From: CAZMXS01 sp964570325
Lineage (GTDB): Bacteria > Verrucomicrobiota > Kiritimatiellia > CAIQIC01 > CAZMXS01
Assembly (NCBI GenBank): GCA_964570325.1
Contig: CAZMXS010000082.1
Location: 1 to 20,051, forward strand
DNA length: 20,051 bases
Direction of reading: 5' to 3'
Shown here: one piece after another, positions 5,587 through 13,979 of the stretch
Layout: each line of letters opens with the position of its first letter
Position numbering within the stretch: the first letter of the stretch is position 1
Position numbers and translations under genes: made by a program
Notes under the pieces: generated by a model
What the model was told of the DNA's origin: nothing
Database searches by the model: none
What the model saw: only the letters and a program-made list of their open reading frames with translations

Positions 5587-6483
5587 GTGAACAGGATCTT
5601 ATGGCCACTGATGCTGGGCGGACTTGTTGCCGTGACCATCGCGCATGGGCAGTCCGATATGCGGGTCAAGGTCACGGGTGAGAAAATCAATCTGCGCGCC
5701 AAGGCTTCGCTCGAATGTGAAGTGGTCGGCCAGGCGCTGGATGGAGATGTCCTGTCCGCCAAGTCCATTCGCGACGACTGGGTGGAGATTATGCCTCCGG
5801 CCGGCGTGGACTTGTGGGTGCATCGGGATTTTGTCAAAGACTCCGCGATCACGGGCAACAAGGTCTTTGTACGCGGCGGGCCGGGCATCAATTACAGTGC
5901 GGTCGGTACGCTGGCTCGCGGGGACACCGTCGAGACCCGCGGTGAGTTCGGCGAGTGGATCAAAATCGCCCCGCCCCGCGCGTGTTCGCTTTGGGTCAGC
6001 CGCCAGTTCGTGCAGGTGCTGCAGCCGGAGAAACCCGCGCCGCCGCCCCCGCCCGCCAACTGGAACAACTCATCGTCAACCGGCGCGGTCACAACCCTGC
6101 CGGCGCCCGCGCGTCCACCACCCGCGGCCCTGCCGCCACCCATCCGCCCATCCGTCACCGTCGCCGAGCCGAAGCCTGAAGCGTTCGCTCCGCCGGCGGA
6201 TCTCGACCTGATCCCGCTCGAGGGCCAGGGCCGAATGGTGCAGCGCGAGGGGGAATTGCGGTTGGTGGGTATTTTTTCCAGCGCGCCGAGCCGGTTCCGA
6301 CTGATGCGCGCGGGCAATCGCGGCTTGGAGAATATTTGCTATGTGCGCGGCAATTCTTCCCAGTTGAGCGAGTATGTGGGCCGGCGCATGCTGATCCGAG
6401 GCCGCGAATACTGGGTCCAGGGCGAGCGTTTCCCGGTGGTGATCCCGGAGCAGATCATCCCCCGCGCCGAGGACGGGCGTTAA
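5587..6483 (+). CDS. Exported protein with two bacterial SH3 domains and a conserved-looking C-terminal domain
   Basis: 298 residues. Residues 1-22 are a Sec signal peptide (cleavage probably near AHGQ). Two SH3b domains follow: about 26-85 (VTGEKINLRAKAS ... GVDLWVHRDFV) and about 90-143 (GNKVFVRGGPGINYSAVG ... CSLWVSRQFV). Both carry the 'N/V.R..p......vg.l..GD' pattern. A Pro/Ala-rich linker covers 148-205. The last 80 residues (GRMVQREGELRLVGIF to EQIIPRAEDG) form a separate beta-rich domain that I cannot name; it resembles a small OB-like fold. SH3b domains usually bind cell-wall peptides, so a periplasmic wall-associated role is likely. The gene faces the TPR-toroid gene across a 203-bp gap; a shared function is possible but unproven. 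Confidence 0.85.
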   Translation: MNRILWPLMLGGLVAVTIAHGQSDMRVKVTGEKINLRAKASLECEVVGQALDGDVLSAKSIRDDWVEIMPPAGVDLWVHRDFVKDSAITGNKVFVRGGPGINYSAVGTLARGDTVETRGEFGEWIKIAPPRACSLWVSRQFVQVLQPEKPAPPPPPANWNNSSSTGAVTTLPAPARPPPAALPPPIRPSVTVAEPKPEAFAPPADLDLIPLEGQGRMVQREGELRLVGIFSSAPSRFRLMRAGNRGLENICYVRGNSSQLSEYVGRRMLIRGREYWVQGERFPVVIPEQIIPRAEDGR

Positions 6484-6576
6484 CCCCGACGAAGACGCGC
6501 ATGGGCAATCGTCAGCGGCATCCCGGCAGCAACCTTGGACAGCGCTGATCCCTTGGAATAGCTATTGGATACAATT

Positions 6577-8187
6577 ATGCATCGCTGGCAATTTCAACGC
6601 ATGTACAGCAGGCTGGCGCCGCAGGTGCTGTACATGTTCGTGTTGTGCCTGCAAATTGGCGGGCTGAAACGTGCGGCGGGCGGGCGGGCCTTTTCCGCTG
6701 ATGCGGCTTATGTGGACATGGCGATTGCACAGGCAATTGCGGATACCGGAAGATATGCCATTGTCCCAGGCCAGGACGCCATGGCGGTGCAGGACACGCT
6801 CTGGCGCATATTGCTGGCGCTGGTCACGATCGTCACTCACGACCCGCTCACGGCGGCTTACCTGCTGAACGCGGTTTTCGGCGCCGTGACCCTGCTGCTG
6901 CTGCTGGAAATGGCGCGGCGTTTGTTTCCCTTTCCACCCTTCATGCTCTACACCGCGGCGCTTGCCGCGCTGGGCCCCGCCTTGACCGCCATCTGTGTGG
7001 CGGGCACTTCCGCCAGCCTGGCCACGATGCTGGTCCTGGCGGCAACGCACCTGCACATCGAGGGCATGGCCGACCGACGGCGCCCGTTACCCATGCTTGG
7101 CGCTCTGTTGATCAGCCTGGCGATGTGGATTCGCGTTGAGTTCGGCTGGTTGTGGCTGATCTTCATGGCGCATGCGCTGTTGTTGAACCTGTTTCGGCCA
7201 GCGGCGGAGCGGGCCGGATTATTCCTGCTGGTGCGAGGCGCGGCCGGCCTGCTGCTGCTGGCCTTGTGTTTTCTGCCCCTATTGGTCTGGAATTTCAATC
7301 TGCTGGGCGTCCCTTGGCCGCAGACGGCCGGGGCCCCACTCGTGGTAGACAGCCTGGCGGATCGCTCACCAGCCGAACTTGCGCGTTATACATTGGGCTT
7401 ATCGTTGGATGCGATTCCGCGCGCCTTCGCTTTCATTTGGAATACGCCATTTCTGCAAGGCTGGCTGGAACTGATACTGGCGGTTTTCGGCATCCTGTTC
7501 ATCGCCACGCTGGCCTTGTGGCGGACCGATGAACGGCCGCAAAGCGCGCTGCTCTGGATTGTGGTATTGCTGCCGCTGTTCTACGCCCTGTCCCAACCCC
7601 TGCTGGGCTGGGAATCTGCCACGCTCGTCTTCGCCAGCCTCAATCCGCTGTTCGTGCTGGCCGCAGCATTCGGCATCTTCCGCATCCCATTCTTCGTCGA
7701 ACAGGCATACCGGAAATGGAAGGAGGGCTTGCCATCCGCCACCGGCTTCAATGTCTGGTGGATCGGCATGGGGTCGCTGCTGTTGTTGATGGCAACCTGG
7801 CATTCCATCAGCGGCGCACGCGCGGAACAACGGGCCTTGTCGTCCGCGACAACCGGGCGGCAGGCGGTGACCCAAGCGTTCGAAACCGGCTCGCTCCCGC
7901 CGGGTTTGGTCGTGACCGACGCTCCCGGCTGGATCGCCTTCGACCGCCAGTTGATGATCCTGGACTTGCGGGGCCGGCTCACGCCCGAGGTGTTGACCTG
8001 CCTGGATTCCGAAGGCCGGGTGGATCCCGTCGAGATGTCCGCCATGCTGGACGAATATCGGCCGGCCGCGTTGGTTTTGTGGGCCGCGGACAACGATTAT
8101 GCCGCCGGCCTGATGCCGGTCACGCCGGTGGGCGCAACCGGCGTCCGACCCCGAATTTTCAAGGCGAACTGGCCCGAAGTTCCTTGA
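6577..8187 (+). CDS. Polytopic membrane protein resembling GT39/ArnT-type glycosyltransferases
   Basis: 536 residues from ATG 6577, which has GGA seven bases upstream; a TTG at 6565 is an alternative start. About ten hydrophobic segments span residues 14-415, and a soluble domain of about 120 residues follows. The loop after the first helix contains SADAAYVDMAIAQAI (40-54). It resembles the first periplasmic loop of GT-C enzymes, where an Asp is catalytic and the donor is a polyprenyl-phosphate sugar. The C-terminal domain has the alternating strand/helix style of GT39-like proteins (GLVVTDAPGWIAF, MILDLRGRL). A GT2 of the dolichol-phosphate-mannose type at 16007 could make such a donor. Specificity is unknown. 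The 3' end overlaps the convergent tadA gene by 29 bases. Confidence 0.68.
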   Translation: MHRWQFQRMYSRLAPQVLYMFVLCLQIGGLKRAAGGRAFSADAAYVDMAIAQAIADTGRYAIVPGQDAMAVQDTLWRILLALVTIVTHDPLTAAYLLNAVFGAVTLLLLLEMARRLFPFPPFMLYTAALAALGPALTAICVAGTSASLATMLVLAATHLHIEGMADRRRPLPMLGALLISLAMWIRVEFGWLWLIFMAHALLLNLFRPAAERAGLFLLVRGAAGLLLLALCFLPLLVWNFNLLGVPWPQTAGAPLVVDSLADRSPAELARYTLGLSLDAIPRAFAFIWNTPFLQGWLELILAVFGILFIATLALWRTDERPQSALLWIVVLLPLFYALSQPLLGWESATLVFASLNPLFVLAAAFGIFRIPFFVEQAYRKWKEGLPSATGFNVWWIGMGSLLLLMATWHSISGARAEQRALSSATTGRQAVTQAFETGSLPPGLVVTDAPGWIAFDRQLMILDLRGRLTPEVLTCLDSEGRVDPVEMSAMLDEYRPAALVLWAADNDYAAGLMPVTPVGATGVRPRIFKANWPEVP

Positions 8188-8635
8188 AAAAACGCTGGAT
8201 TTGTTCGCGGCATTCCTCTTCCAGCACCCCGGCCTGATAATCCACGCGGTGATTGAGGTTGGAATGTTGGAAAATCTTAAAAACCGAGACCGCGCCACCC
8301 CGCAACGGATCAGTCAGGCCCCACACCACCAAGGGAACACGGGCCAGAACAATGGCTCCGGCACACATGGGGCAAGGCTCCTTGGTCACATAGAGCACGG
8401 TCTCCGCCAGTCGCCAGTCTCCGGTGGCCGCGGCCGCCTGTGTAATGGCGATGATTTCCGCGTGTGCCGTGGGATCTTTGAGTGTCTCAACCTGGTTGTG
8501 CGCCTGTCCCAGGAGCTGACCATCACCGCCAATAATCACACACCCCACCGGCACTTCGCCCGCCTCCGCCGCGCGGGCCGCTTGTTGCAAAGCCCGCCGC
8601 ATGTGGCGCTCATGATCCATCCGGTTGGCATCCAT
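8159..8635 (-). CDS. tadA: tRNA-specific adenosine deaminase TadA
   Basis: 158 residues of the cytidine/deoxycytidylate deaminase fold. The zinc site is complete: H58-A-E60 in DPTAHAEI and P87-C88-P-M-C91 in EPCPMCAGA. EVPVGCVI (27-34), HNQ (46-48) and LNHRV (127-131) match the bacterial TadA pattern. TadA converts A34 to inosine in the anticodon of tRNA-Arg(ACG) and is normally essential. The start is uncertain: ATG at 8635 or at 8620 (residue 6); neither has a clear ribosome site, and the family N-terminus fits both. It is transcribed toward the membrane glycosyltransferase gene, with a 29-base tail-to-tail overlap. Confidence 0.95.
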   Translation of the reverse strand: MDANRMDHERHMRRALQQAARAAEAGEVPVGCVIIGGDGQLLGQAHNQVETLKDPTAHAEIIAITQAAAATGDWRLAETVLYVTKEPCPMCAGAIVLARVPLVVWGLTDPLRGGAVSVFKIFQHSNLNHRVDYQAGVLEEECREQIQRFFKELRASSP

Positions 8636-8663
8636 GCGCTAAGTGTAGGATGCGCCGGTTGGC

Positions 8664-8684
8664 GTTCAAAGTTCAAAGTTCAAC
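8664..8684. repeat. Tandem heptamers of the GTTCAAA type
   Basis: Three adjacent 7-mers (GTTCAAA twice, then GTTCAAC), with a more degenerate fourth after them, lie in the 200-bp spacer between tadA and the first propeller gene. The same unit recurs at 8855-8868. No gene is seen in the spacer 8636-8835. Confidence 0.8.
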
Positions 8685-8835
8685 GTCCATTTCAAGCTAT
8701 ACGGAAGCGTTCCCATAAGCTATTTTAGTTTATGGAAGGACAGGTCGCCGGCGCCGAGAAGAAACGGAGGGACAAGCTCCCGGCCGGCGCTTGTGGTGTG
8801 CGGCGGATGGACGCGCAAAACAGGACTCGGGCGAC

Positions 8836-10728
8836 ATGAATCGGACAGGCCAGGGATCAAAGTTCAAATCCCAGCCGGATGGGGTGTTTCGCCGCAAATG
8901 GCCGCTGCGCATTCTGATTGTCATTGTTTTTATCGGACTGGTCTTTTTCTCGCTCATCCAGGTTTCATCGAGTTCTTCCCTCGTACCCAAGCCGTTCCTG
9001 GCTTCGGCCTTGTCTTTTCTCGGCTTTGGCAAGGATGACGGACCCGCAAAAACCCGGCGGTCTGCCTATTCCGATGAGGCCATCGGCGTGTTCAAGACGC
9101 CGCCGATCAAACGCAAGTTCACCGTCACGGTGCTGGCCACAGGATTGAAGTCGCCCGACGGCATTGCGCTTCATCCCCGCCACAACCGCATTTACATCTC
9201 CGAGGAGGATACGGCGCGCATCGTCACCATCGGCCGTTCCGGTCATTTCGACGAAGCCGTCGGGCCGGCCACGCCAATTTACCGCGTCAATGAAAAAGGC
9301 ACAATCGAACTGGATCAGCCGCTGCGCAGTCCGGAAGGCATCGCCTTTGCGACCAACGGCAATTTATATGCGGTCGAAGACATACCAGATGGGCGGCTGA
9401 TCAGATTTCAATTGGATGAAAACGGACGCGCTGTGCGCGGCGACGTGGTGGCCGTGCCCGGCAACTGGCAGGGATTTGCATGGGAAGGCCTGAGCATCGG
9501 ACCAAACGATGAGATTTTGATGGCCGGTTCAAACGCAGAAAGCGCCGGCAAACAGGAAACCTTGGGCCTGTTCTCCGGCGCAATTGTGTATCGCGATGCC
9601 CAGGGGGAGTGGTGGGCGCCATACCAACGCATGTTCGGCAGTTTTTCGCAGGCCGCATTCTCCAAAACCGGCAAACAGGCTCTGTACACATGCGAACTCA
9701 GCGGCGAAGTGGGCTGGTTGGATCTGCAAACCCGCCAACCGATCGGGGGCAACAGCGCGTTGATCGCCAAATCACCTGAAGGCATTTGCCCCGTGCCGGA
9801 TGGCAGCGTGGCTATTGCCCAGGAAAATGGCACGATCCTGCTGCTGGATCCCGCGACCGATCAACGCGAAGTAATCGCGCGGGATTTGGGCACCATCGAA
9901 ACCGTAGTCTGGGACGCGCGCAACAACCGCCTGCTGGCAACCGATGACCATGACGGCCGCCTGCTGGCGTTTACCCCGAGCAAACCTTTCGACACACGGT
10001 CCGACCTGCTCGAGTTCGCGCCGTATCACCCCATCTACAGCCCGCAATATATCCCGCGCCACTGCCCCAAGTACCTGGCCGACGTGCTGGCGCTGGGCGG
10101 CGCGCCATTCAACAGCGAGCGCTTCACGAACCTGTCGTTCCGGGCTTTCACGCGCCGGGTTCCCTTGATCGCCGCCGACGCGCGCGCAATCCCCATCGGC
10201 GATGCCGACCGCCAGGAGGATCCGATTGAGCGCGTGCAGTTCGTCGTCTTCGAACCCAACCAGATCAGCCTGAACAAGAAGGGACTATCCATGCCGCTGG
10301 CGGCGTTTGTGGTCCGCACGCGCTCGGGCAAACTCACGCGCACCAGCCTGATGCACACCACCGGCCAGCGGGCGGACGCGGTGGCCGGGCAGGTGGACTC
10401 GGTCGGCGATACGGCGATTGTCGTGCCGCAACCCGCGGCCATTTCGGTCTCTGTGCTGGGGATGGCGACGCTCCATTTCATGGGGCTGGGCCAGACACCG
10501 GACTTCGCGATCGCGATTGACCCACGCAATCCTTCGGAGAGCTACATGGTGGTGTTCACACCCGACGACCGCCGCTGGCACTACCGACTGGAATTGCCCG
10601 GCCCGGGCGAGCAGTCCGACCAGTGGATCATCGCCTACCGCGGGCTGCGGCCGGATGAATGGACCCGGCTCAGCCGCCCGCCGTCCGCGCCGGCCGCGCC
10701 GGAGGAACATGCTTTCACCGTGCAATAG
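8836..10728 (+). CDS. Membrane-anchored beta-propeller protein (NHL/SMP-30-like), first of a tandem pair
   Basis: 630 residues from ATG 8836, with AGGA about ten bases upstream. A GTG at 8884 is an alternative start that would keep the membrane anchor. Residues 23-42 are a transmembrane anchor, then a Ser-rich linker. Residues about 93-385 are repeated propeller blades of the 'SPDGIALHPRHNRIYISEE', 'SPEGIAFATNGNLYAVED' type, typical of six-bladed NHL/SGL propellers. Residues 462-575 form a second domain (DPIERVQFVVFEPNQ ... LHFMGLGQTPDFAIAID) shared with the next gene and not recognised. The most likely site is the outer face of the inner membrane. A ligand or enzymatic role cannot be read, since no lactonase metal site is evident. 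The stop lies 20 bases inside the next gene, so co-translation is probable. Confidence 0.82.
   Translation: MNRTGQGSKFKSQPDGVFRRKWPLRILIVIVFIGLVFFSLIQVSSSSSLVPKPFLASALSFLGFGKDDGPAKTRRSAYSDEAIGVFKTPPIKRKFTVTVLATGLKSPDGIALHPRHNRIYISEEDTARIVTIGRSGHFDEAVGPATPIYRVNEKGTIELDQPLRSPEGIAFATNGNLYAVEDIPDGRLIRFQLDENGRAVRGDVVAVPGNWQGFAWEGLSIGPNDEILMAGSNAESAGKQETLGLFSGAIVYRDAQGEWWAPYQRMFGSFSQAAFSKTGKQALYTCELSGEVGWLDLQTRQPIGGNSALIAKSPEGICPVPDGSVAIAQENGTILLLDPATDQREVIARDLGTIETVVWDARNNRLLATDDHDGRLLAFTPSKPFDTRSDLLEFAPYHPIYSPQYIPRHCPKYLADVLALGGAPFNSERFTNLSFRAFTRRVPLIAADARAIPIGDADRQEDPIERVQFVVFEPNQISLNKKGLSMPLAAFVVRTRSGKLTRTSLMHTTGQRADAVAGQVDSVGDTAIVVPQPAAISVSVLGMATLHFMGLGQTPDFAIAIDPRNPSESYMVVFTPDDRRWHYRLELPGPGEQSDQWIIAYRGLRPDEWTRLSRPPSAPAAPEEHAFTVQ
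8855..8868. repeat. Two heptamers inside the first codons of the propeller gene
   Basis: GATCAAA followed directly by GTTCAAA, the same unit as at 8664-8677, encodes part of GSKFKSQ near the predicted N-terminus. Either a mobile or spreading heptamer entered the coding region, or the true start lies downstream. Confidence 0.6.
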
Positions 10729-12649
10729 GCGCCTGGCGCTTGCCGCCGCGCTGGCCGGCGCCCTGCTCGCTCCCGTCCACACGGGTGGCCTACGCCTCGA
10801 ACCTTCCGGAGAATTGCTTTCCGCCGAGGTTATCGCCGCCGGGCTCAAGTATCCCGCCGGCCTCGCCGCCGATCCGCGCAGCGATTTGCTGTTTGTCGCG
10901 GAAAGCGGCGCCAACCGGATTTCCGTGATCCGGAAGAAAACCTTCGAACCCGTGTTGAGCGACCAATTTACGGTCAGCCGCGACCTGCCCGCTTGGGCCT
11001 ATACCGCGCAGCGCGACGAGGCTTTCTGGCTGCGCGCCGCTCTGCGCAAACCCGTGGGGCTGGCGTTCGACAACGACGGACGCCTGTTCGTCGCCGAAGC
11101 GGATAAGGGTGGGCGCCTGCTATGTTTTGAGCCGTTACGTGACGGCCTGCAGCTCGCGCACGCCATTCCCACCCCCTGGCTGGACACCTCCTACGGCTTT
11201 ACCAGCGTCGCGGTAGACTCGACTGGGCGGGTCTTCGTGACCACCCGCGAAGCCGACCCCAAGGCGGTGCTGGTGTTCGGCAGCATCGCCGTGCGTGAAA
11301 GCAACGGCAACTGGTGGCTGGTGGACCATGGCCCCTTCGCCGATTTCTCCAACGTCGCGATCACGCGCAACGGCGGCACCTTGGTCGTCGGCGAGCACCG
11401 TTCAGCCGATGTGTCATGGTACGACGTGGACCGGCAGATTGAGCTGGGCACAATGCCGCGCATTGACGGGGTGCGGCACGTGGCTGTTCTGCCGGACGGC
11501 ACGACGCTGGCCAGCCTCTCACGCGAGGACGGCACCTGGAGTGTCGCCGAAATAGATCCGCTCAATCACAATGTCGCCGAATGGGTCGGCCAGTTAGGCG
11601 AAATCGGCGGTCTCTACGTGCATCCGGAGAGCGGCGATGTGTTTGTCTCCCTGGCGCGAGAGGGCAAAATCCTTCGGTTGCGCCGCCTGGGGGAAAACAC
11701 CTGGCGCGACGAGGAGAAGATGCGGCAACTAACCAAGGCCTTTGCGCTGGAAAAAGCCCTGCCACCCAAGGAATGGCCGGAATTTTTTCGCAAATTCATC
11801 CAGACCTTGGATGTGATTCAGGCCGTCAACCAACCGGTGGTCAACCAGGTGCCCACCCCGGGCGGCAGCCCCGTCATGTGCATGACGATGACCGAGTTTG
11901 CTTCGGCTGTGCCGGTCGTGGCGGCCAAGGTGAAGGCGCGCCTGCTCAGCCCACCGGAGATTGAGCCGGACCCGATCGAAGAAATCAGTTTCGTGCTCTT
12001 CTATCCCAACCAGAGCGTGGTCACCCACAAGACGGCCGCGCCCAGCGTCAGCCTGTTCCGCGTCAAACACAAAAGCGGCCGCGTCGCGCGCACGCGCTTC
12101 ATGCCCAATAAGTCCGGACGCGCGCTGACCGAGGACATGGATTGGGATGAAATGCCTGAGGTGCTGGTCTCCTTCCCCTCCGGCTACCTGGCGGCGGAAT
12201 CCGGTCTGACCGAGGAAGGTCTGATCCGGGTCTATTTCCTGGGCATGGGCTTGGGCCCGGATTACTGGATCAACCTGCACCGCCTGCAGGAAGACAAGAA
12301 CCACATGCTCGTGGAAAAACTGGGCGGCCGGAAAGTGGAATATGCGCTGGAACCCTTCACCGAGGGCGGCGAGAAAAATCCCACCGTACTGGTGGCCGGC
12401 CTCAAGATATTCGACAAAGGCTGGCTCAACCTCGGCCCCTACCCCGTCACTTGGAGCTTGGTCAGCAACGAAGACAAGCCCTTGAAGTTCAAGCATGGCG
12501 TCAAGCTTGCCGAGCTCACGCCCGACAAGATCCGCACCGAACCGCTGCTGGCGCAATCCTACGAGCGGGAATTAACCAAGGACGAAATCAGCATTTACCG
12601 CCGCCTGATCCTGCGCGCCGCCACCCGCTGGTCGAAACAGGGGCTGTAG
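10709..12649 (+). CDS. Exported beta-propeller protein, paralogue of the preceding gene
   Basis: 646 residues. ATG 10709 is preceded by GGAGGA with short spacing. It overlaps the previous gene by 20 bases in another frame. Residues 1-25 form a Sec signal peptide (RRLALAAALAGALLAP). Propeller blades run about 38-330 (KYPAGLAADPRSDLLFVAES; KPVGLAFDNDGRLFVAEA; FTSVAVDSTGRVFVTTRE; IGGLYVHPESGDVFVSLA). Residues 421-535 repeat the C-terminal domain of the neighbour (DPIEEISFVLFYPNQ ... IRVYFLGMGLGPDYWIN). A further 110 residues follow with no recognised motif. It differs from its neighbour in being secreted rather than membrane-anchored, so the two may form a heteromer at the membrane (inference). 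No enzyme activity is assigned. Confidence 0.82.
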   Translation: MLSPCNRRLALAAALAGALLAPVHTGGLRLEPSGELLSAEVIAAGLKYPAGLAADPRSDLLFVAESGANRISVIRKKTFEPVLSDQFTVSRDLPAWAYTAQRDEAFWLRAALRKPVGLAFDNDGRLFVAEADKGGRLLCFEPLRDGLQLAHAIPTPWLDTSYGFTSVAVDSTGRVFVTTREADPKAVLVFGSIAVRESNGNWWLVDHGPFADFSNVAITRNGGTLVVGEHRSADVSWYDVDRQIELGTMPRIDGVRHVAVLPDGTTLASLSREDGTWSVAEIDPLNHNVAEWVGQLGEIGGLYVHPESGDVFVSLAREGKILRLRRLGENTWRDEEKMRQLTKAFALEKALPPKEWPEFFRKFIQTLDVIQAVNQPVVNQVPTPGGSPVMCMTMTEFASAVPVVAAKVKARLLSPPEIEPDPIEEISFVLFYPNQSVVTHKTAAPSVSLFRVKHKSGRVARTRFMPNKSGRALTEDMDWDEMPEVLVSFPSGYLAAESGLTEEGLIRVYFLGMGLGPDYWINLHRLQEDKNHMLVEKLGGRKVEYALEPFTEGGEKNPTVLVAGLKIFDKGWLNLGPYPVTWSLVSNEDKPLKFKHGVKLAELTPDKIRTEPLLAQSYERELTKDEISIYRRLILRAATRWSKQGL

Positions 12650-12949
12650 GCGGAGGCGGGCTCGTGGTCCGTAATCAGCGTTTGACGCGTGCTCCGTTGA
12701 GCCACGCCATCTTGTCCGTCCTCAAGCGCCCGTTTGTGAAGAATACCCGACGGTTTTGCGGGCCCCAAATGAGATTTCCGCCCCAGTCGACAAGGCGAAC
12801 GGGGATTTGGGCCGCCCGACTTCGTTTCCCATATCTATCTGGGTTGATGGTGCGGCAACCCAGCGGTCGCGCGGATCATCGGTTACTGAACAATTTCTCT
12901 GTTTCACTGCCGTCTTGCCCGACATGGCGGCCTGTTCTAAATTGAAGCC
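12650..12949. other. 300-bp spacer with no supported gene
   Basis: Short open frames on both strands have no ribosome site, no recognisable domain and no typical composition. TCCGTAATCAGC at 12668-12679 is repeated exactly at 18740-18751 and belongs to the TAATCAG heptamer family. The promoter for lipoyl synthase must lie here or further upstream, but no clear -35/-10 pair was found. Confidence 0.5.
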
Positions 12950-13846
12950 ATGAGTCGTCTCCCATCATGGATCCGGATGGACCTGCACACCGACCGGCAT
13001 TTCGCCCGTGTCGGCGCGCGGCTGGCATCGGATCGGTTGCATACCGTCTGCCGCAGCGCCCGCTGTCCGAACCGGCATGAGTGCTGGAACCGCGGCACGG
13101 CCACCTTCATGATCCTGGGCGACATCTGCACCCGCGCCTGCGCCTTCTGCGCGGTCAGCCACGGGCAGCCGGTCCCACCCGATGCCGGCGAGCCGGAGCG
13201 CGTCGCGCGCGCGGCCGCCGACCTGCATTTGCGGCACGTCGTCATCACCAGTGTCACACGCGATGACCTGCCCGACGGCGGGGCCGCCCTGTTTGCGGAA
13301 ACCATCCGCGCCATTCGCCGCACCTGCGCCGGAGCGACAATCGAGGTGCTGACCCCGGATTTCCAAGGCGCGGAAGCGGCTTTGGTCGCCGTGCTGGCGG
13401 CCGCGCCCGACGTTTTTAACCATAACTTGGAAACCGTGGAGCGGCTCCAGCCCGTAATCCGGCCACAAGCCTCGTATACCCGTTCCCTCGCCGTGTTGCG
13501 TTTCGCCGCCGACTATTCAGCCAGCGCCCATGGGAATCGGCCCGGCCCGGCCGTCAAGTCAGGCTTGATGGTCGGACTGGGCGAGACGGACAACGAGGTG
13601 CGCCTGGCCATGCGCGATTTGCGCGCGGCCGGCTGCGACTTGCTGACAATCGGCCAATATCTGGCGCCGACGGACGTCAACCATCCAGTGCGGCGCTTTG
13701 TGACTCCGGCGGAGTTTGACGCCTATCGCGACGCGGCGCTGGCTATGGGTTTCAAAGGCGTGGCCGCAGGCCCACTGGTGCGCTCATCGTACCGGGCGGA
13801 GGATTTGGCGGGGGTCCGGCGGATCAGCGCGACTGCCCCGACGTGA
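12950..13846 (+). CDS. lipA: Lipoyl synthase
   Basis: 298 residues. A radical-SAM enzyme that inserts two sulfur atoms into octanoyl groups on lipoyl domains. The auxiliary-cluster motif is C34...C39-P-N...C45-W, and the radical-SAM motif is C60-T-R-A-C64-A-F-C67. The C-terminal RSSY motif at 278-281 carries the serine that ligates the auxiliary cluster. MVGLGET and IGQYL are further family marks. It is slightly shorter than common LipA proteins because of a short N-terminus (MSRLPSWIRMDL aligns with the usual 'PKPxWLR'). No lipB or lplA is next to it. The following gene starts 133 bases downstream. Confidence 0.97.
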   Translation: MSRLPSWIRMDLHTDRHFARVGARLASDRLHTVCRSARCPNRHECWNRGTATFMILGDICTRACAFCAVSHGQPVPPDAGEPERVARAAADLHLRHVVITSVTRDDLPDGGAALFAETIRAIRRTCAGATIEVLTPDFQGAEAALVAVLAAAPDVFNHNLETVERLQPVIRPQASYTRSLAVLRFAADYSASAHGNRPGPAVKSGLMVGLGETDNEVRLAMRDLRAAGCDLLTIGQYLAPTDVNHPVRRFVTPAEFDAYRDAALAMGFKGVAAGPLVRSSYRAEDLAGVRRISATAPT

Positions 13847-13979
13847 ATACACAACATGAACCGCCATATTCCACCCGCGGAATGGAAAAGTCCGACGCTG
13901 GCGCCGGGCCGTCGGCATCACGCGCACCCGGACAATTATCATTTCGTATTGGGCCATCGGCAATAACGCACCTCAGCCT

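Noticed and set aside
12722..12953. Short frames on both strands in the spacer before lipA
   Set aside because: No domain, no ribosome site, and the two strands are equally plausible, so neither is supported.
13856..13966. 36-codon His-rich frame between lipA and the GT28 gene, considered as a leader peptide
   Set aside because: No ribosome site, no attenuator-like hairpin after it and no reason for histidine control of these genes.
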